Shown: positions 32,871-43,680 of the stretch, piece after piece
How the letters are laid out: each line of letters opens with the position of its first letter
Numbering within the stretch: the stretch's first letter is position 1
DNA from: Sympetrum striolatum
Taxonomy: Eukaryota > Arthropoda > Insecta > Odonata > Libellulidae
NCBI GenBank assembly: GCA_947579665.1
Contig: CANPUZ010000054.1
Coordinates: 248,001-312,000 of the forward strand
Direction of reading: 5' to 3'
Length of the DNA stretch: 64,000 nt
Translations under genes and position numbers: made by a program
The notes under the pieces: generated by a model
Seen by the model: the letters and a program-made list of their open reading frames with translations, nothing else
Database searches by the model: none
What the model was told of the DNA's origin: nothing

Positions 32871-33900
32871 AAAATCCGATGTAGCACAGCACATGACTTT
32901 CTCCATATATATAAGATGTAAATATTTATCTACGACAGTAATTTCGAACTCTAAATTCCATCTAATCTCGGAAGATGAGTGATTAATATATATATTATTA
33001 TCTTTGACGCAATAAACATTATAAATAATGTTTTTCGGGACATGTTCGATGAAAAACAATGAAATTGGCCTTTCGCCCAGAGCGGCCGCAAAGTACATAA
33101 TCAGCGACTTCCGGTTTATCAGTATTTCATGAATAACTCCTAAACAATCAGTGATACAAAAATATGATTCATACAAAAGTTATAGTAAATTTAATTTACT
33201 AAAACAATTAAAATTAATAGTATATACCTTAATATCATATTTACGGAGATATTTTGAAAACCGGAAATGAGCTTAGAAGAATGAAGCTCGACTTCCGGTC
33301 ACCGATTTAATCGAAAAACTAATCAACTCTAAAGAAATCAACCAAAATACTATTTATAAAATTTGGTGTTGATCCAACGAATACTTTTCATGTTAGAGCG
33401 CCCACAAAGTACATAATCAGATACTTCCGGTTTATCAGTACTTCAAGAATAACTCCTAATCAACCGGTGATACAAAAATATCTTAAATACAAAAGTTATA
33501 GTAAATTACATTATCTAAAACTTTTATAAGTAATACAACACACGTATATATCATATTTATGGAGATATTTTGAAAACCGGAAATGAGCTTTAATGAATAA
33601 AGCTCGACTTCCGGTAGACCGATTGACTCCAAAAACTAATCAACTCTGACAGCACAGACCACAGTACTATATATGAAGTTTGGTATTGATACGACTAACA
33701 GTTTTTACGTTAGAGCGCCCACTATCACACACACACATACACACACACATACACACACACACACACATACACACAGACATCATTCCGAAAATGGTCAAAA
33801 CGTGTTCTAGGAACCCCAAAACGTGTATTTCCGTTGAAATCTCGAAGTCGAATTTTTTCATGAAAACAATACTTTCATATACTTCGTATATGGAGAAAGT
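32871..33900 (-). mobile_element. R1 dispersed element, subtype B with multiple internal units
   Basis: Minus orientation, about 1030 bp. GAGCG(C/G)CC headers at about 33080, 33398 and 33713 are spaced about 317 bp. A (CA)n/(CATACA) tract spans 33727-33778. It lies back-to-back with the plus-strand R1 that starts 60 bp further on. Confidence 0.75.
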
Positions 33901-33959
33901 AAAAAAGACGAAATAATAGGATAATGCTTCTGAGTTAGGAGCAAAAGTTTAATATTTTT

Positions 33960-34472
33960 ACTTTCTCCCTATGTGTAGTATAGAGTAAGTATTGTATTCG
34001 CAAAAAAATACCACCTCCAGATTTCGATGGAAATACATGTTTTGGGGTCCATAGAGCACATTTTCGCTATTTTCCCGAACATGTGTGTCTGTGTGTCTGT
34101 CTGTGTGTGTGTCTGTGGTAAAAATGTTTGTGGGCGCTCTATCTTAAAAAGCAATTATCCGATCATTTCCAAAACTTATATTTAGTATTTTCCAAACAAT
34201 GCCAAGAGTTAATTCGTTTTTTATGAATATCGCTTAACCGCCAGTTCCGGTTTAACCCGAACAAAATTTTGTTTTTTTAATATCTCTGTCAGAATGCAAT
34301 GTACGTATATGCAAATACATACAAAAGTTATAGATAATGTACTTTACTACAACTTTTGTATGAAACATTGTCCTTTAACACTCAGTGTTTGGAGTTATTT
34401 ATATATTACCGGCACAGGCTTCTGTTTTCAATAAATATGGAGAAAGTCATGTGCTGGCCACATCAGATTTTT
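33960..34472 (+). mobile_element. R1 dispersed element, subtype A, short copy
   Basis: About 513 bp, holding only one of the two CCGGAAGTT-type modules. The flanks ATTTTT on both sides could be a short target duplication. Confidence 0.75.
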
Positions 34473-34682
34473 CCTTGTAGTATTCAGGAAATTACAAAAG
34501 AAGTCCACTAAGTTTGAGGGTTCAATAACAGAACTGCTAATTCTTGGGATAGGCGATAGCTTGCGCACGATTTTCTTGCGAAGGGAATTGTCAACAGTAA
34601 CGACTTTAGAGTTCTTTTAGGTGGTACAGCAATTCCAAAAAAGTTGACAAGTTCCCAAGGGGAAAAAACGGACTTGAATTAA
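34473..34682. other. Unassigned spacer
   Basis: No gene recognised. GGGGAAAAAACGGACTTG near 34660 matches sequence left of the tRNA-like pair at 45330, so it is the edge of the same repeat. Confidence 0.4.
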
Positions 34683-34798
34683 GTCTAACACGGCCGGGAA
34701 TCGAACACGAGATCTCCCTCTATCTAGGCTACCTAGATGGTTAAGGCAGCCTCCCGGATAGAGGAAGATCCCGGGTTCGATTCCTGGCCCAGTCAGAC
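34683..34798. repeat. Inverted pair of tRNA-like arms
   Basis: 34683-34724 and 34757-34798 are 42-nt imperfect reverse complements. Each contains a T arm (right arm CCCGGGTTCGATTCCTGG), and together they enclose CTAGATGGTTAAGGC, an A-box-like D-arm sequence. The right half thus has A and B boxes in tRNA order, but no acceptor stem can pair and the anticodon loop lacks T33. It is a SINE head or tRNA relic, followed by CCTTGGGAATTTTCCTGGG and a GTGCAAAGTCACCTCAA tail also present near 45270. Confidence 0.6.
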
Positions 34799-35345
34799 TT
34801 ATTTTAAGACTGATTTTCCTTGGGAATTTTCCTGGGTGAACGCCCTTATGTGCAAAGTCACCTCAACCCTTTCCTTAAGTTGATAAGTTATTACAGCCCA
34901 AATATTCAATGCTTGATCCCATAGCGATATGGAAATTGAATAATAGATTTTAATATGCTCCGATTATTATGAATCGTATTAAAAATTACGTTCGCGGTAC
35001 CACTATTCATCGTAGAGACTATTTATTCCATTCTTAATACATCGCAATCTCCGAAAATTAGTTGACGACAAGCTACTGGAAGAACTTTACCGAGAGAATC
35101 CAAAACAGAAATAGAAAACAGATGCAAGTCCACACGGTTACTCATGCGCTGAGCAAATATATCTTCACTGTTTAACTCAATTACATCTAATTATTAACAC
35201 TAGAACTACCGATGGAGTCATTTTTACTCCTCGCGAGCTTTATTTCTCTGCCCTGACTTAAATTTCCTGAATTCTGGCTTGAGATTCTGTGACCTTTACT
35301 AATTTTTAACACAAAAGAAGGCTTTGCGATGAAAACAGTTTTTGA
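34799..35345. other. SINE-like tail and decayed sequence before the piggyBac frame
   Basis: The first ~75 bp are the SINE-like tail. Sequence from about 35210 (TGGAGTCATTTTTACTCC) may be decayed piggyBac coding sequence, since AAAGAAGGCTTTGCGATG near 35312 fits the region just upstream of the recognised part. Confidence 0.4.
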
Positions 35346-35672
35346 CGAAAAATTTTTAGAAACAATGATGACTTCACACTTACTGTATATCAAGGTAAAC
35401 CAAACAAGAATGTCATAATTCTTAGTTCCGTCCATCCCAATTTCGGCGTTCCTACTGATTCCTCTAAGAGAAATCCTGAAACGGTGAAGTTTAAGAACGA
35501 AATTAAATACGGAATAGATGTCGTAGACCAAATGGCACGTACCACAAGAACATGTGCTCGGCGATGGCCTGTCCACTCGTTAGAAAATACTCTAGACTTA
35601 GCAGGTATAAATTATAAAATTAATATCAATAAAAAATTACAGCATTTTTTGTTGAATTTTGATCCCCTATGA
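35346..35672 (+). pseudogene. piggyBac-like transposase fragment
   Basis: A 108-codon open frame with FRNNDDFTLTVYQGKPNKNV, ILSSVHPNFG, ETVKFKNEIKYGIDVVDQMA and CARRWPVHSLENTLDLAGIN. The order "NKNV..LSS.HP", then KP/NPETVKF..., G-x-D-x-x-DQM and RRWP is that of the last part of the DDE_Tnp_1_7 (piggyBac) domain. The DQM aspartate, one of the catalytic-region acidic residues, is present. There is a stop at 35343-35345 upstream, the rest of the ~550-residue protein is lost, and the last ten codons come from the adjoining repeat. The C-terminal Cys-rich finger is absent. Confidence 0.8.
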
Positions 35673-36540
35673 ATGAATGAATGTGTATATAGGTATATCC
35701 GGAGAAGCGTCTATATATAATAGATATAGGGGATCAAAATTCTAACCATGTTCCACAAGTGCCACTGACTTGAAATTTTTACGACGTATTGGCTATAACG
35801 TGTAACCTCCAGAAAACATCCGACTTTGAACCTCGGTGTCATAGGTTCGATTCCAGAAGGCCCCATAGTCGCGATTTTCTCCATAAAGATACATGGTAGG
35901 AATTTTCAAAAATTTTTTTGAGGCACTTTCCGGAAAAGTAGAGAGTTGAAACACGAGGGACCGCTAGAAACCGTGCATATCCAACAAAAATCTAAAGGAC
36001 ATTTTCGAATATTATCCTTGGATCGATGCTAGGTGGGGGCAAAAACGGGCCGTTTAAAATGCACTGTGGCGATTTTTAAGATTTTTTTTGGACCCGTTCC
36101 CGACTGCATAGAAACTTGAAATTCGGCATGTGCTTAGAATTCATAAATATATTTCATAATCAAATTTTACATGTTCGCTGATGGTCCTTGGTTCGATCCC
36201 AGAGAGCCATTTACATTCCTCAATGCATTTCTTATGGAGATAACGGAAACAAATTTTAGGTACTTCCAGGCATGCCATCGACTTCAACATTTCCATAAGA
36301 TAAGAACTAGTCCTTTCAAATCAAACTGCGCATTCACAGCTATCAATGTGTCCTGGGTTCGACACCAGGCGTCTCTACAATCAGTAACTGATCCGATTTT
36401 CAATAATTATTTTGAACCCTTTCCCAATAATATAGAAACTTAAAATTCGGCATATATATAGACATCATAAATAAATTTCAAAAACATGCATTAATTGTCT
36501 TAGATAGTCCTTGGTTCGAATCCAGAGAGCCTTTCACCTT
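35645..36540 (+). repeat. R4 T-arm-like array
   Basis: Starts GATCCCCTATGAATGAATG and the junction word GGAGAAGCGTCTATATATAA, then a unit with AGGTTCGATTCCAGAAGGC (35845), followed by motifs at about 36010, 36188, 36355 and 36511. Same orientation as 13453. Confidence 0.7.
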
Positions 36541-36805
36541 CCTGAAAAGTAGGACGTCGTTTGAGGTAGTTGCAGCTAATATTTCTGCTTGAATTTTCAC
36601 ACATAGTTAGAGATGGTGATCTTCTGTTGTGCTGCATAGTAAGTTCACCGGTAAGACCCGGGTTCGATGCCAGACGATGAAATTTCAGCGAATTTTAAGA
36701 AAAATTTCAATCCTTTTTTTTTCTTTTGAGTACCGTCCAGATATGTTGCCGATATGAAATTAGTGTTGTCGATCTGCTTGCAGTTTGCAAGCTACATTTT
36801 ACTTG
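36541..36805 (-). repeat. R3 tRNA-like dispersed repeat
   Basis: Inverse copy: GTAGGACGTCGTTTGAGG, GTTAGAGATGGTGATC, ACCCGGGTTCGATGCCAG, an A/T-rich middle, and the CTTGCAGTTTGCAAGC hairpin at the far end. It adjoins a non-LTR end. Confidence 0.65.
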
Positions 36806-37190
36806 TAAATGCAGTGTATGGGACACGTGTCATATCCAGGACTTAGAAAAGGCACACCGAAAGCGGATACGTTATTTAAAGAATTTCTATTTTAAAAGAG
36901 TAAATGTTACTCAGATGATAAAGGACACGGGATGGGAATCTTTAAAAGATAGAACATTTATACGAAGGATAAATCTACTAAATGAGTTCAGAGAAAGTAC
37001 GTTCTCAGAAGATGTAACTGATATAATGCGACCTCCCTGTTATGCAGACACCTTCTGATACTGCCACAAAGATTAGGGAAATGGATGCTATAAAAAGAAT
37101 CGATTTTAAGAATTCATTTTTGTCCGCGAAGTATACGCGAAAGTAACCGTTTGGGAAAATAGAGTCAAGGTGCTTGCACCCCCTGCCCCT
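36806..37190 (+). pseudogene. Non-LTR retrotransposon 3' end
   Basis: The frame ending at 37058 gives SVWDTCHIQDLEKAHRKRIR and KDTGWESLKDRTFIRRINLL, then NEFRESTFSEDVTDIMRPPC. This is the same region as in 32140-32745. Later bases read FKNSFLSAKYTRK-like residues before a CTTGCACCCCCTGCCCC 3' UTR. The minisatellite array B starts immediately at its 3' end. Confidence 0.75.
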
Positions 37191-39731
37191 ATTCCGGATT
37201 AAACGAACTGGTATTCCGGATAAAACGAACTAATATTCCGGATAAAACGAACTGGTATTCCGGATTGAACGACCTGGTATTCCGGATAAAACGAACTGGT
37301 ATTCCGGATTGAACGACCTGGTATTCAGGATAAAACGAACTAATATTCCGGATAAATCGAACTGGTATTCCGGATAAAACGATCTGGTATTCCGGAAAAA
37401 CGAAATGGTATTCCGGATTAAACGAAATGATATTCCGAATAAAAAGAAATAATATTCCGGATAAAACAAACTGGTATTCAGGATTGAACGAACTGGTATT
37501 CCAGATTGAATGAACTGGTATTCCGGATAAAACAAACTATTATTCCGGATAAAACGAACTGGTATTCCGGAAAAACGAAACGGTATTCCGGAATAAACGA
37601 ACTAATATTCTGGATAAAACGAACTGGTATACCAGATTGAATGAACTGGTATTCCGGATAAAACGAAATAATATTCCGGATAAAACAAACTGGTATTCCG
37701 GATTGAACGAACTGGTATTCAGGATAAAACGAGCTAATATTCTGGATAAAACGAACTAATATTCCGGAAAAACGAAATGGTATTCCGGATTAAACGAACT
37801 ATTATTCTGGATAAAACGAACTAATATTCCGGAAAAACGAGATTGTATTCCGGATTAAACGAAATGATATTCCGGATTGAACGAAGTGGTATTCCGGATT
37901 AAACGAAATGATATTCCGGATAAAACGAACTATTATTCCGGTTAAAAAAAATGGTATTCCGTTTAAAAAGAACTGGTATACCGGGTAAAACGAACTTGTA
38001 TTCCGGATAAAACGATCTAATATTACGGATAAAACGAACTGATGTTCCAGATAAAACGAACTGGTTTCCGGAGAACGAAATGGTATTCCGGATAAACGAA
38101 ATGATATTCCGGATAAAACGAACTAATATTCCGGTTAAAACGAACTGGTATTCAGGATAAAACGAACTGATATTCCGGAAAAACGAAATGGTATTCCGGA
38201 TTAAACGAACTGGTATTCCGGATAAAACAAAATAATATTCCGGATAAAACAAACTGGTATTCCGGATTGAACAAACTGGTATTCCGGTTAAAACGAACTA
38301 TTATTCCGGATAAAACGAACTGGTATTCCGGATTGAACGAACTGGTGTACTGGATAAAACGAACTGGTATTCCGGAAAAACGAAATGGTATTCCGGATTA
38401 AACGAAATGATATTCCGAATAAAACGAACTATAATTCCGGTTAAAAAGAACTTGTATTCCGGATAAAACAAAATAATATTCCGGATAAAACAAACTGGTA
38501 TTCCGGATTGAACGAACTGGTATTCCGGATAAAACGAGCTATTATTCCGGATAAAACGAACTGGTGTTCCAAATTGAATGAACTGGTATTCCGGATAAAA
38601 CGAACTATTATTCCGGATAAAACGAACTGGTATTCCGGATAAAAGGAACTGGTAAAACGGAAAAACGAAATGGTATTCCGGATTAAATGAAATGATATTC
38701 CGGATTAAACGAAGTGGTATTCCGGATAAATACGAACAGAATTCTGGATAAAACGAACTGAATTCTGGATAAAACAAACTAGTATTCCGGAAAAACGAAA
38801 TGGTATTCCGGATTGAAAGAACTAATATTCCGGATAAAACAAACTAGTATTCCGGATAAAACGAACGAATATTACGGACAAAACGAACTAGTAATCCGGA
38901 AAAACGAACTGATATTCCGGATAAAACAAACTGGTATTCCGGATTAAACGAAATGGTATTCCGCATAAAACGAAATGAATTCTGGATAAAACAATATAAT
39001 ATTCCGGATGAAACGAACTATAATTCCGGTTAAAAAGAACTTGTATTCCGGATAAAACAAAATAATATTCCGGATAAAACAAACTGGTATTCCGGATAAA
39101 CGAAATGATATTCCGGATAAAACGAACTAATATTCCGGTTAAAACGAGCTAATATTTAATGGATAAAACGAACCGGTATTTCGGATAAAACGAACTGGTA
39201 TTCCGGATAAAACAAACTAATATTCCGGATAAAACGAACTTATATTTAATGGATAAATCGAACCGGTATTCCGGATTAAACGAACTAATATTCCGGATAA
39301 AACGAACTAATATGTAATGGATAAAACGAACTGGTATTCCGGATAAATCGAACTGAATTCTGGATAAAACGAACTGAATTCTGGATAAAACGAAAGAATG
39401 TACGGATTAAACGAACTGATATTCCGTATAATTCGAACTAATATTTCCTTATAAAACGAACTAATATTCCGATTAAAACAATCTGATATTCCGGATAAAA
39501 CGAACTTATGATCCCGGATGAAACTTACTGATATTCCGGATAAAACGAACTGGTATTCCGGATTAAATGAACTCACATTCCGGATTAAACGTACTGAATT
39601 CCGGATAAATCGAAATGATATTCCTGATAAAAAGAACCGATGTTACGGATAAAACGAACTAATATTTAATGGATTAAACGAACAGGTATTCTGGATTTAA
39701 CAAACTGGAATTCTGGATTAAAAGAACTGAA
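37191..39731. repeat. 21-22-bp minisatellite, array B
   Basis: About 115 units related to ATTCCGGATAAAACGAACTGGT, with frequent variants (GATTGAACGA, AAAAACGAAATGG, AACTAATATTC). Since three 22-bp units make 66 bp, minus frames read a repeating FYPEY-type 22-residue pattern (37230-39576); these are by-products and not genes. There is no clear higher-order period, but ATTTAATGGATAAAACGAAC variants cluster near 39150-39320. Confidence 0.9.
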
Positions 39732-39924
39732 ACGATTTTGACTAACTTCGTATTTTCATGCGGATGTTGCAAAATTGCAAAATTTTACCATAAGATTTGA
39801 ATCGGGAGGCAGGACTCCACCTTTATTCCTATTGGCTCCCACGAAAAGAGAGAAAATGCGATTGTCGCTCTCTCTCTAACACGCAAGTATTCAGTGAAAA
39901 AATAATATAGTCTATGGACTATAG

Positions 39925-40430
39925 TATTTTTACGGGATAACACATCGGATTCAACAATGGGATCGGTCGTCAGGGGGATGAGTTGTTTACAACCTCCAAT
40001 TTTCACCAAATTTTCGTATATTTCACCGATATTCTCGCAAATTCGAATCAAAAGTAAGATTCCACGAATGAAATAAGAATCTTCGTTCGATTTTCTTTCT
40101 GTTAGTGTTTGTCTCGTCAACGTGCGACTACTCATTCTAATTTAATTTCGCGAAAGAAACGAACCCTGCATGCGATGAAAATGAGTTTTACGTGTATTCC
40201 TTATGGAAATCTATCCGAGCGATCTGGGTTCGAACCCAGCGAAATTATCGAATAAATATGCGACAGTACTTCCTTCCTGACACCAAGATACACGTTTGCG
40301 AGTTTCAGTCGTATCTGAACATTTTCTTGTCCATAGAATTGACTAAATTTAGATTGATAACTAAAAGAGAAACGGCATATAAACGTGAGAATCCATATTG
40401 ATGAATAAACCCGACGACCGCGCCACATAG
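39925..40430 (-). repeat. R2 dispersed repeat, long copy
   Basis: Minus copy with GATCGGTCGTCAGGGGGATG near 39960, ATTCTAATTTAATTTCGCG near 40134, GATCTGGGTTCGAACCCAGC at about 40219, and the left extension to about 40430. Best-preserved T-arm-like block of the family. Confidence 0.7.
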
Positions 40431-40894
40431 CGAGGGATCGGGGAAGCAAAAAATACGCAACGTACATCAGTGGGTGATAAAAAAGCCATATTTAAGGGCG
40501 GAAGTGTTGAGAGATGAGAGATACTGGAGTCGGAAGCTGTGGATTCACTCCGGAGGCCATTGATTGAGGCGCCATCTGAGGGGAAGCGACATAAGACGGT
40601 CGAATATATTTACAGAAGGAGGAAACGCATTAGGGAAGTTGAAAATGGGAAAATATTTGGGAAATTTGGAAAAAATAGAGGTTGATGTTTTTGTTAGATA
40701 TTACCTGGATGTCTTATCTTGTGAGATAGTATAATTATTAACGTAATATTCTTATATCATAATTATTGCTGTGTATATATTTTTGTATTTGATATCGGTA
40801 ATTCCCGTAAGAAATGCATGGAAGAAAATTTCGAACATTAATTTCATGCACTTCCCGACATAGGAGATGATTATAAATCTTTAGAGTCATTACT
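40431..40894. other. Unassigned spacer
   Basis: GGCGCCATCTGAGGGG at 40569-40584 resembles a CTCF core on the minus strand. A T-rich tract follows. No gene. Confidence 0.35.
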
Positions 40895-41235
40895 GGTCCA
40901 CTGGAGTGTTATATATCGATATTTGTCCGTCCAGAGTATCCTTGGTTCGACTCTGCACGACTCGAATCGTCTCTCTCATAAGAAATGCACGTAAAGTTCG
41001 TTTTGATCGATTGTGGACATTTTTTCTTTTGCAGAATTAAAGCAGAAATAAGGGTCGTACGAAATCGAGATGAACACCAAAAGAAAGGAAATTGAACAAA
41101 GATTCTTATGTTGGTCGTCGAATATCGTATTCGAGTCGAAATTAAGAGAATTTAGACAAAAAAGACGAAATATTCGTGTGATTTTGTGGGCATAAACAAG
41201 TCCCTAACAACGAAGGTTATTGTTGAATTGAACTC
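40895..41235 (+). repeat. R2 dispersed repeat
   Basis: Typical 340-bp copy from a CTTGGTTCGACTCTGCACG block to AACAACGAAGGTTATTGTTGAA. It lacks the left extension. Confidence 0.7.
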
Positions 41236-41789
41236 TCACAGGAATATGTGGGATACGTAGGTACGGTGTGTTGTTGGATATTAAACAGTTTATACAACAA
41301 CAAATACTTATTCCTCTGTCATTATTTGCTGTAGACAAAGTATCGTACTTTTAAGCTAAAAAAATATGAAATAGGTCGTATTGCATTATCATAAATGGAG
41401 GAGAAATTCATGAAACTGTTTTCTTCCAAATGGTATTCCAGGAGAACTGTTGTAGCTACGAGGCTGAAATTTTCATCAATTATAGAATAGACTGTCTTCT
41501 GTGTTTTTCTGATACGTCATTTTCAGGAAAAGTAATCGAATTACGAAAGATGCGATGTTTTTCAAGATGGCCGGCCATTGGATGCACTAAATCTGTTTTT
41601 ATTAACTCTGTAGACGAAACTATTAGAGCTGAGAAGTCGAGAATTACACAGAGCATAATGAAAAGAACGCAGAGTTTAGCAGTGACAGTAATTTTGGAGG
41701 CCTTTGTGAATTTGGTTGTAAAAATTAGAACTGAATTTCAAAATTAATGATAAATCGAAGATGGTAGTGGCCTAAACTCCCCCTTCGTA
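41236..41789. other. AT-rich, part of a diverged repeat
   Basis: AACTCTGTAGACGAAACTATTAGAGC at about 41607 resembles blocks at 43688, 43982, 45767 and 46108. The plus frame at 41430-41747 is therefore probably a repeat by-product. Confidence 0.4.
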
Positions 41790-42020
41790 AAACTACAACT
41801 TGTAAACTCATTAGTTATGCCTCACTTCGACTATTGTGATATAGTCCATCAGGATCTGATCATAGCCATCAAATTACAGTGCATGCAAAACTCTGCCGTG
41901 AGTTTACTTTCAACTTAAAAAGTACGATAACGTTTCGGAATATTACTCCAAGCTATCTTTGCTACAACTAGATTGGAGTCGGAAGCATCACATTTTGTCC
42001 AGCACCAATAGAGTTTTAGC
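41790..42020 (+). pseudogene. Non-LTR RT C-terminal fragment ending at (ATTT)n
   Basis: The frame from 41790 reads KLQLVNSLVMPHFDYCDIVH and LQCMQNSAVSLLS. After a one-base shift come FNLKKYDNVSEYYSKLSLLQ and LDWSRKHHILSSTNRVL. MPHFDYCDIVY, LQ-x-QN-x-AVR and KYDHVS..YSKL are landmarks of the post-catalytic region in another non-LTR clade than the five similar CR1/L2-like ends of this window. The following (ATTT)n tract could be its tail. Confidence 0.75.
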
Positions 42021-42023
42021 GAC

Positions 42024-42062
42024 AATTTATTTATTTATTTATTTATTTATGTATTTATTTGT

Positions 42063-42105
<43 letters not shown>

Positions 42106-42110
42106 TCTAT

Positions 42111-42141
<31 letters not shown>

Positions 42142-42143
42142 TT
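42024..42143. repeat. (ATTT)n microsatellite
   Basis: About 120 bp of TTTA repeats with three interruptions, directly after the RT fragment. Confidence 0.95.
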
Positions 42144-42813
42144 CAAATCTTACATACGGCATAACAATGCCAATTTAAAGTGAAATATAAAAATATACAT
42201 ATAGTAAAGTAATAAATATAAATAGTTAAAAAGTGACATAAAATATAGAGAAAAAAAAACAAATATAAAGGTAGATTTTACAATTTTGTGGATCTGGTGT
42301 GTGGTAAGCTCAGGTTCAAAAATTTCCGTTTAGATAGGGAGAAAGGGTCAATAGAAGGAGGAATTCATCAGAAGACGAAAGAAAAGGGAGTTCTTGATAA
42401 ATGAAAGTCTAAGAGTAGTATAGTGAAGTAAAGATGTCAAACGGGCTGTTTGGATCACGATAATTGATAAGTTAAGGCAGGACAGTCATAAAGGGAGTTC
42501 AGCAGTGAATGTAAGAAGGATAAATCATGTTATGATCTATTGACAGATTCCAAGGATAGTTAAGATAGAATTTTTGGAGGCTTGACGGAAGGAACTCTGG
42601 CTTTTACAATTCTGAGAAAGAAGTTCTCTCTAATGAGGAAAGATTTTTAACAACAAGATCACCTAAATATATTAACTCCTTATTCACATATTTTGGATTC
42701 CATTCATGACCGCAAAACGAGAGGTTGCAGGAAACTCTTGATTCCCCAGCACAGAACTGAAATGCTCCATAAATCGATTACAGTCGCAGCTAGCAACATC
42801 TCGAACAAGAAAT
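42144..42813. other. Unassigned sequence
   Basis: No coding family seen. It may include non-LTR 3' UTR. A purine-rich stretch lies at about 42335-42400. Confidence 0.35.
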
Positions 42814-43508
42814 AAAAATCTGACGTGGCGAGCACATGACTTTCTCCATGTATAAGATGTAAATATTTATCTACGAAAGTATTTTCTATATTCAATCTAA
42901 ACTTGGAAGATAAGAGATTAATTTATATCATATTATCTTCTAACATTATAAATAATGTTTTTCGGGACGTGATCGATGAAAAACGATGAAATTTACATTT
43001 CACCCATACAGCCCAGAGCGCCCACAAAGTACATAATCAGCAACTTACGGTTTATCAGTATTTCACGAATAACTCCTAAACAATCAGTTACACAAAAATA
43101 TGTTAAATACAAAAGTTATAGTAAATTCAATTTTCTAAAACTTTTGTATTTAATAATCTATACCTTTATAGTATATTAATGGAGATATTTTGCAAAAACG
43201 GAAATTTGCTTCGAAGAATAAAGCTCGACTTTCGGTTAACCGATTTACTCCAAAAACTAATCAACTCTAACGACACCCACCACATTGCTATATATGAAAT
43301 TTGGAGTTGATACGACTAATAGTTTTTACGTTAGAGCGCCCACTATCACACACACACATACACACACACACTCATACACACAGACATCATTCCGAAAATA
43401 GTCAAAACGTGTTCTAGGGACCCCAAAACATGTATTTCCGTTGAAATCTCGAAGTCGAATTTTTTCATGAAAACAATACTTTCTCTATACTTCGTATATG
43501 GAGAAAGT
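42814..43508 (-). mobile_element. R1 dispersed element, subtype B
   Basis: Minus orientation, from AAAAATCTGACGTGGCG to GGAGAAAGT, with a short (CA)n/CATACA tract at 43350-43385 and one full internal unit between GAGCGCCCAC headers at about 43016 and 43335. Confidence 0.75.
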
Positions 43509-43680
43509 AAAAAAAGCAATACAGGGAAAGTGGTTGGACAGATGGTTACTAATGGTTCCAGCGAAGTATTAGAGAAGCGAATAGCTCTCCAGGTTAGTTA
43601 GGGATGTCGGTGTTTTACACCCGCTGCCACGCACCACTGCCGGATTGGAGGGTTTAAATATGAATTAAGGCTTCGTTTAC
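43509..43680 (+). pseudogene. Non-LTR retrotransposon 3' end (short)
   Basis: TTACACCCGCTGCCACGCACC with the following GCCGGATTGGAGGGTTTA corresponds to the 3' UTR of the elements at 32140 and 15240. Upstream bases have residues like LDRWLLMVP but no longer frame. Confidence 0.55.

Noticed and set aside
34725..34798. Functional tRNA gene with A and B boxes
   Set aside because: The 5' and 3' ends cannot form an acceptor stem, T33 is missing from the anticodon loop, and the same block is repeated inverted beside it.
37230..39576. Series of minus-strand frames with a repeating FYPEYQFVLSG-type pattern, like a repeat protein
   Set aside because: The pattern follows from a 22-bp minisatellite read over three units. 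Frames shift at every 21-bp unit and starts and stops are random.
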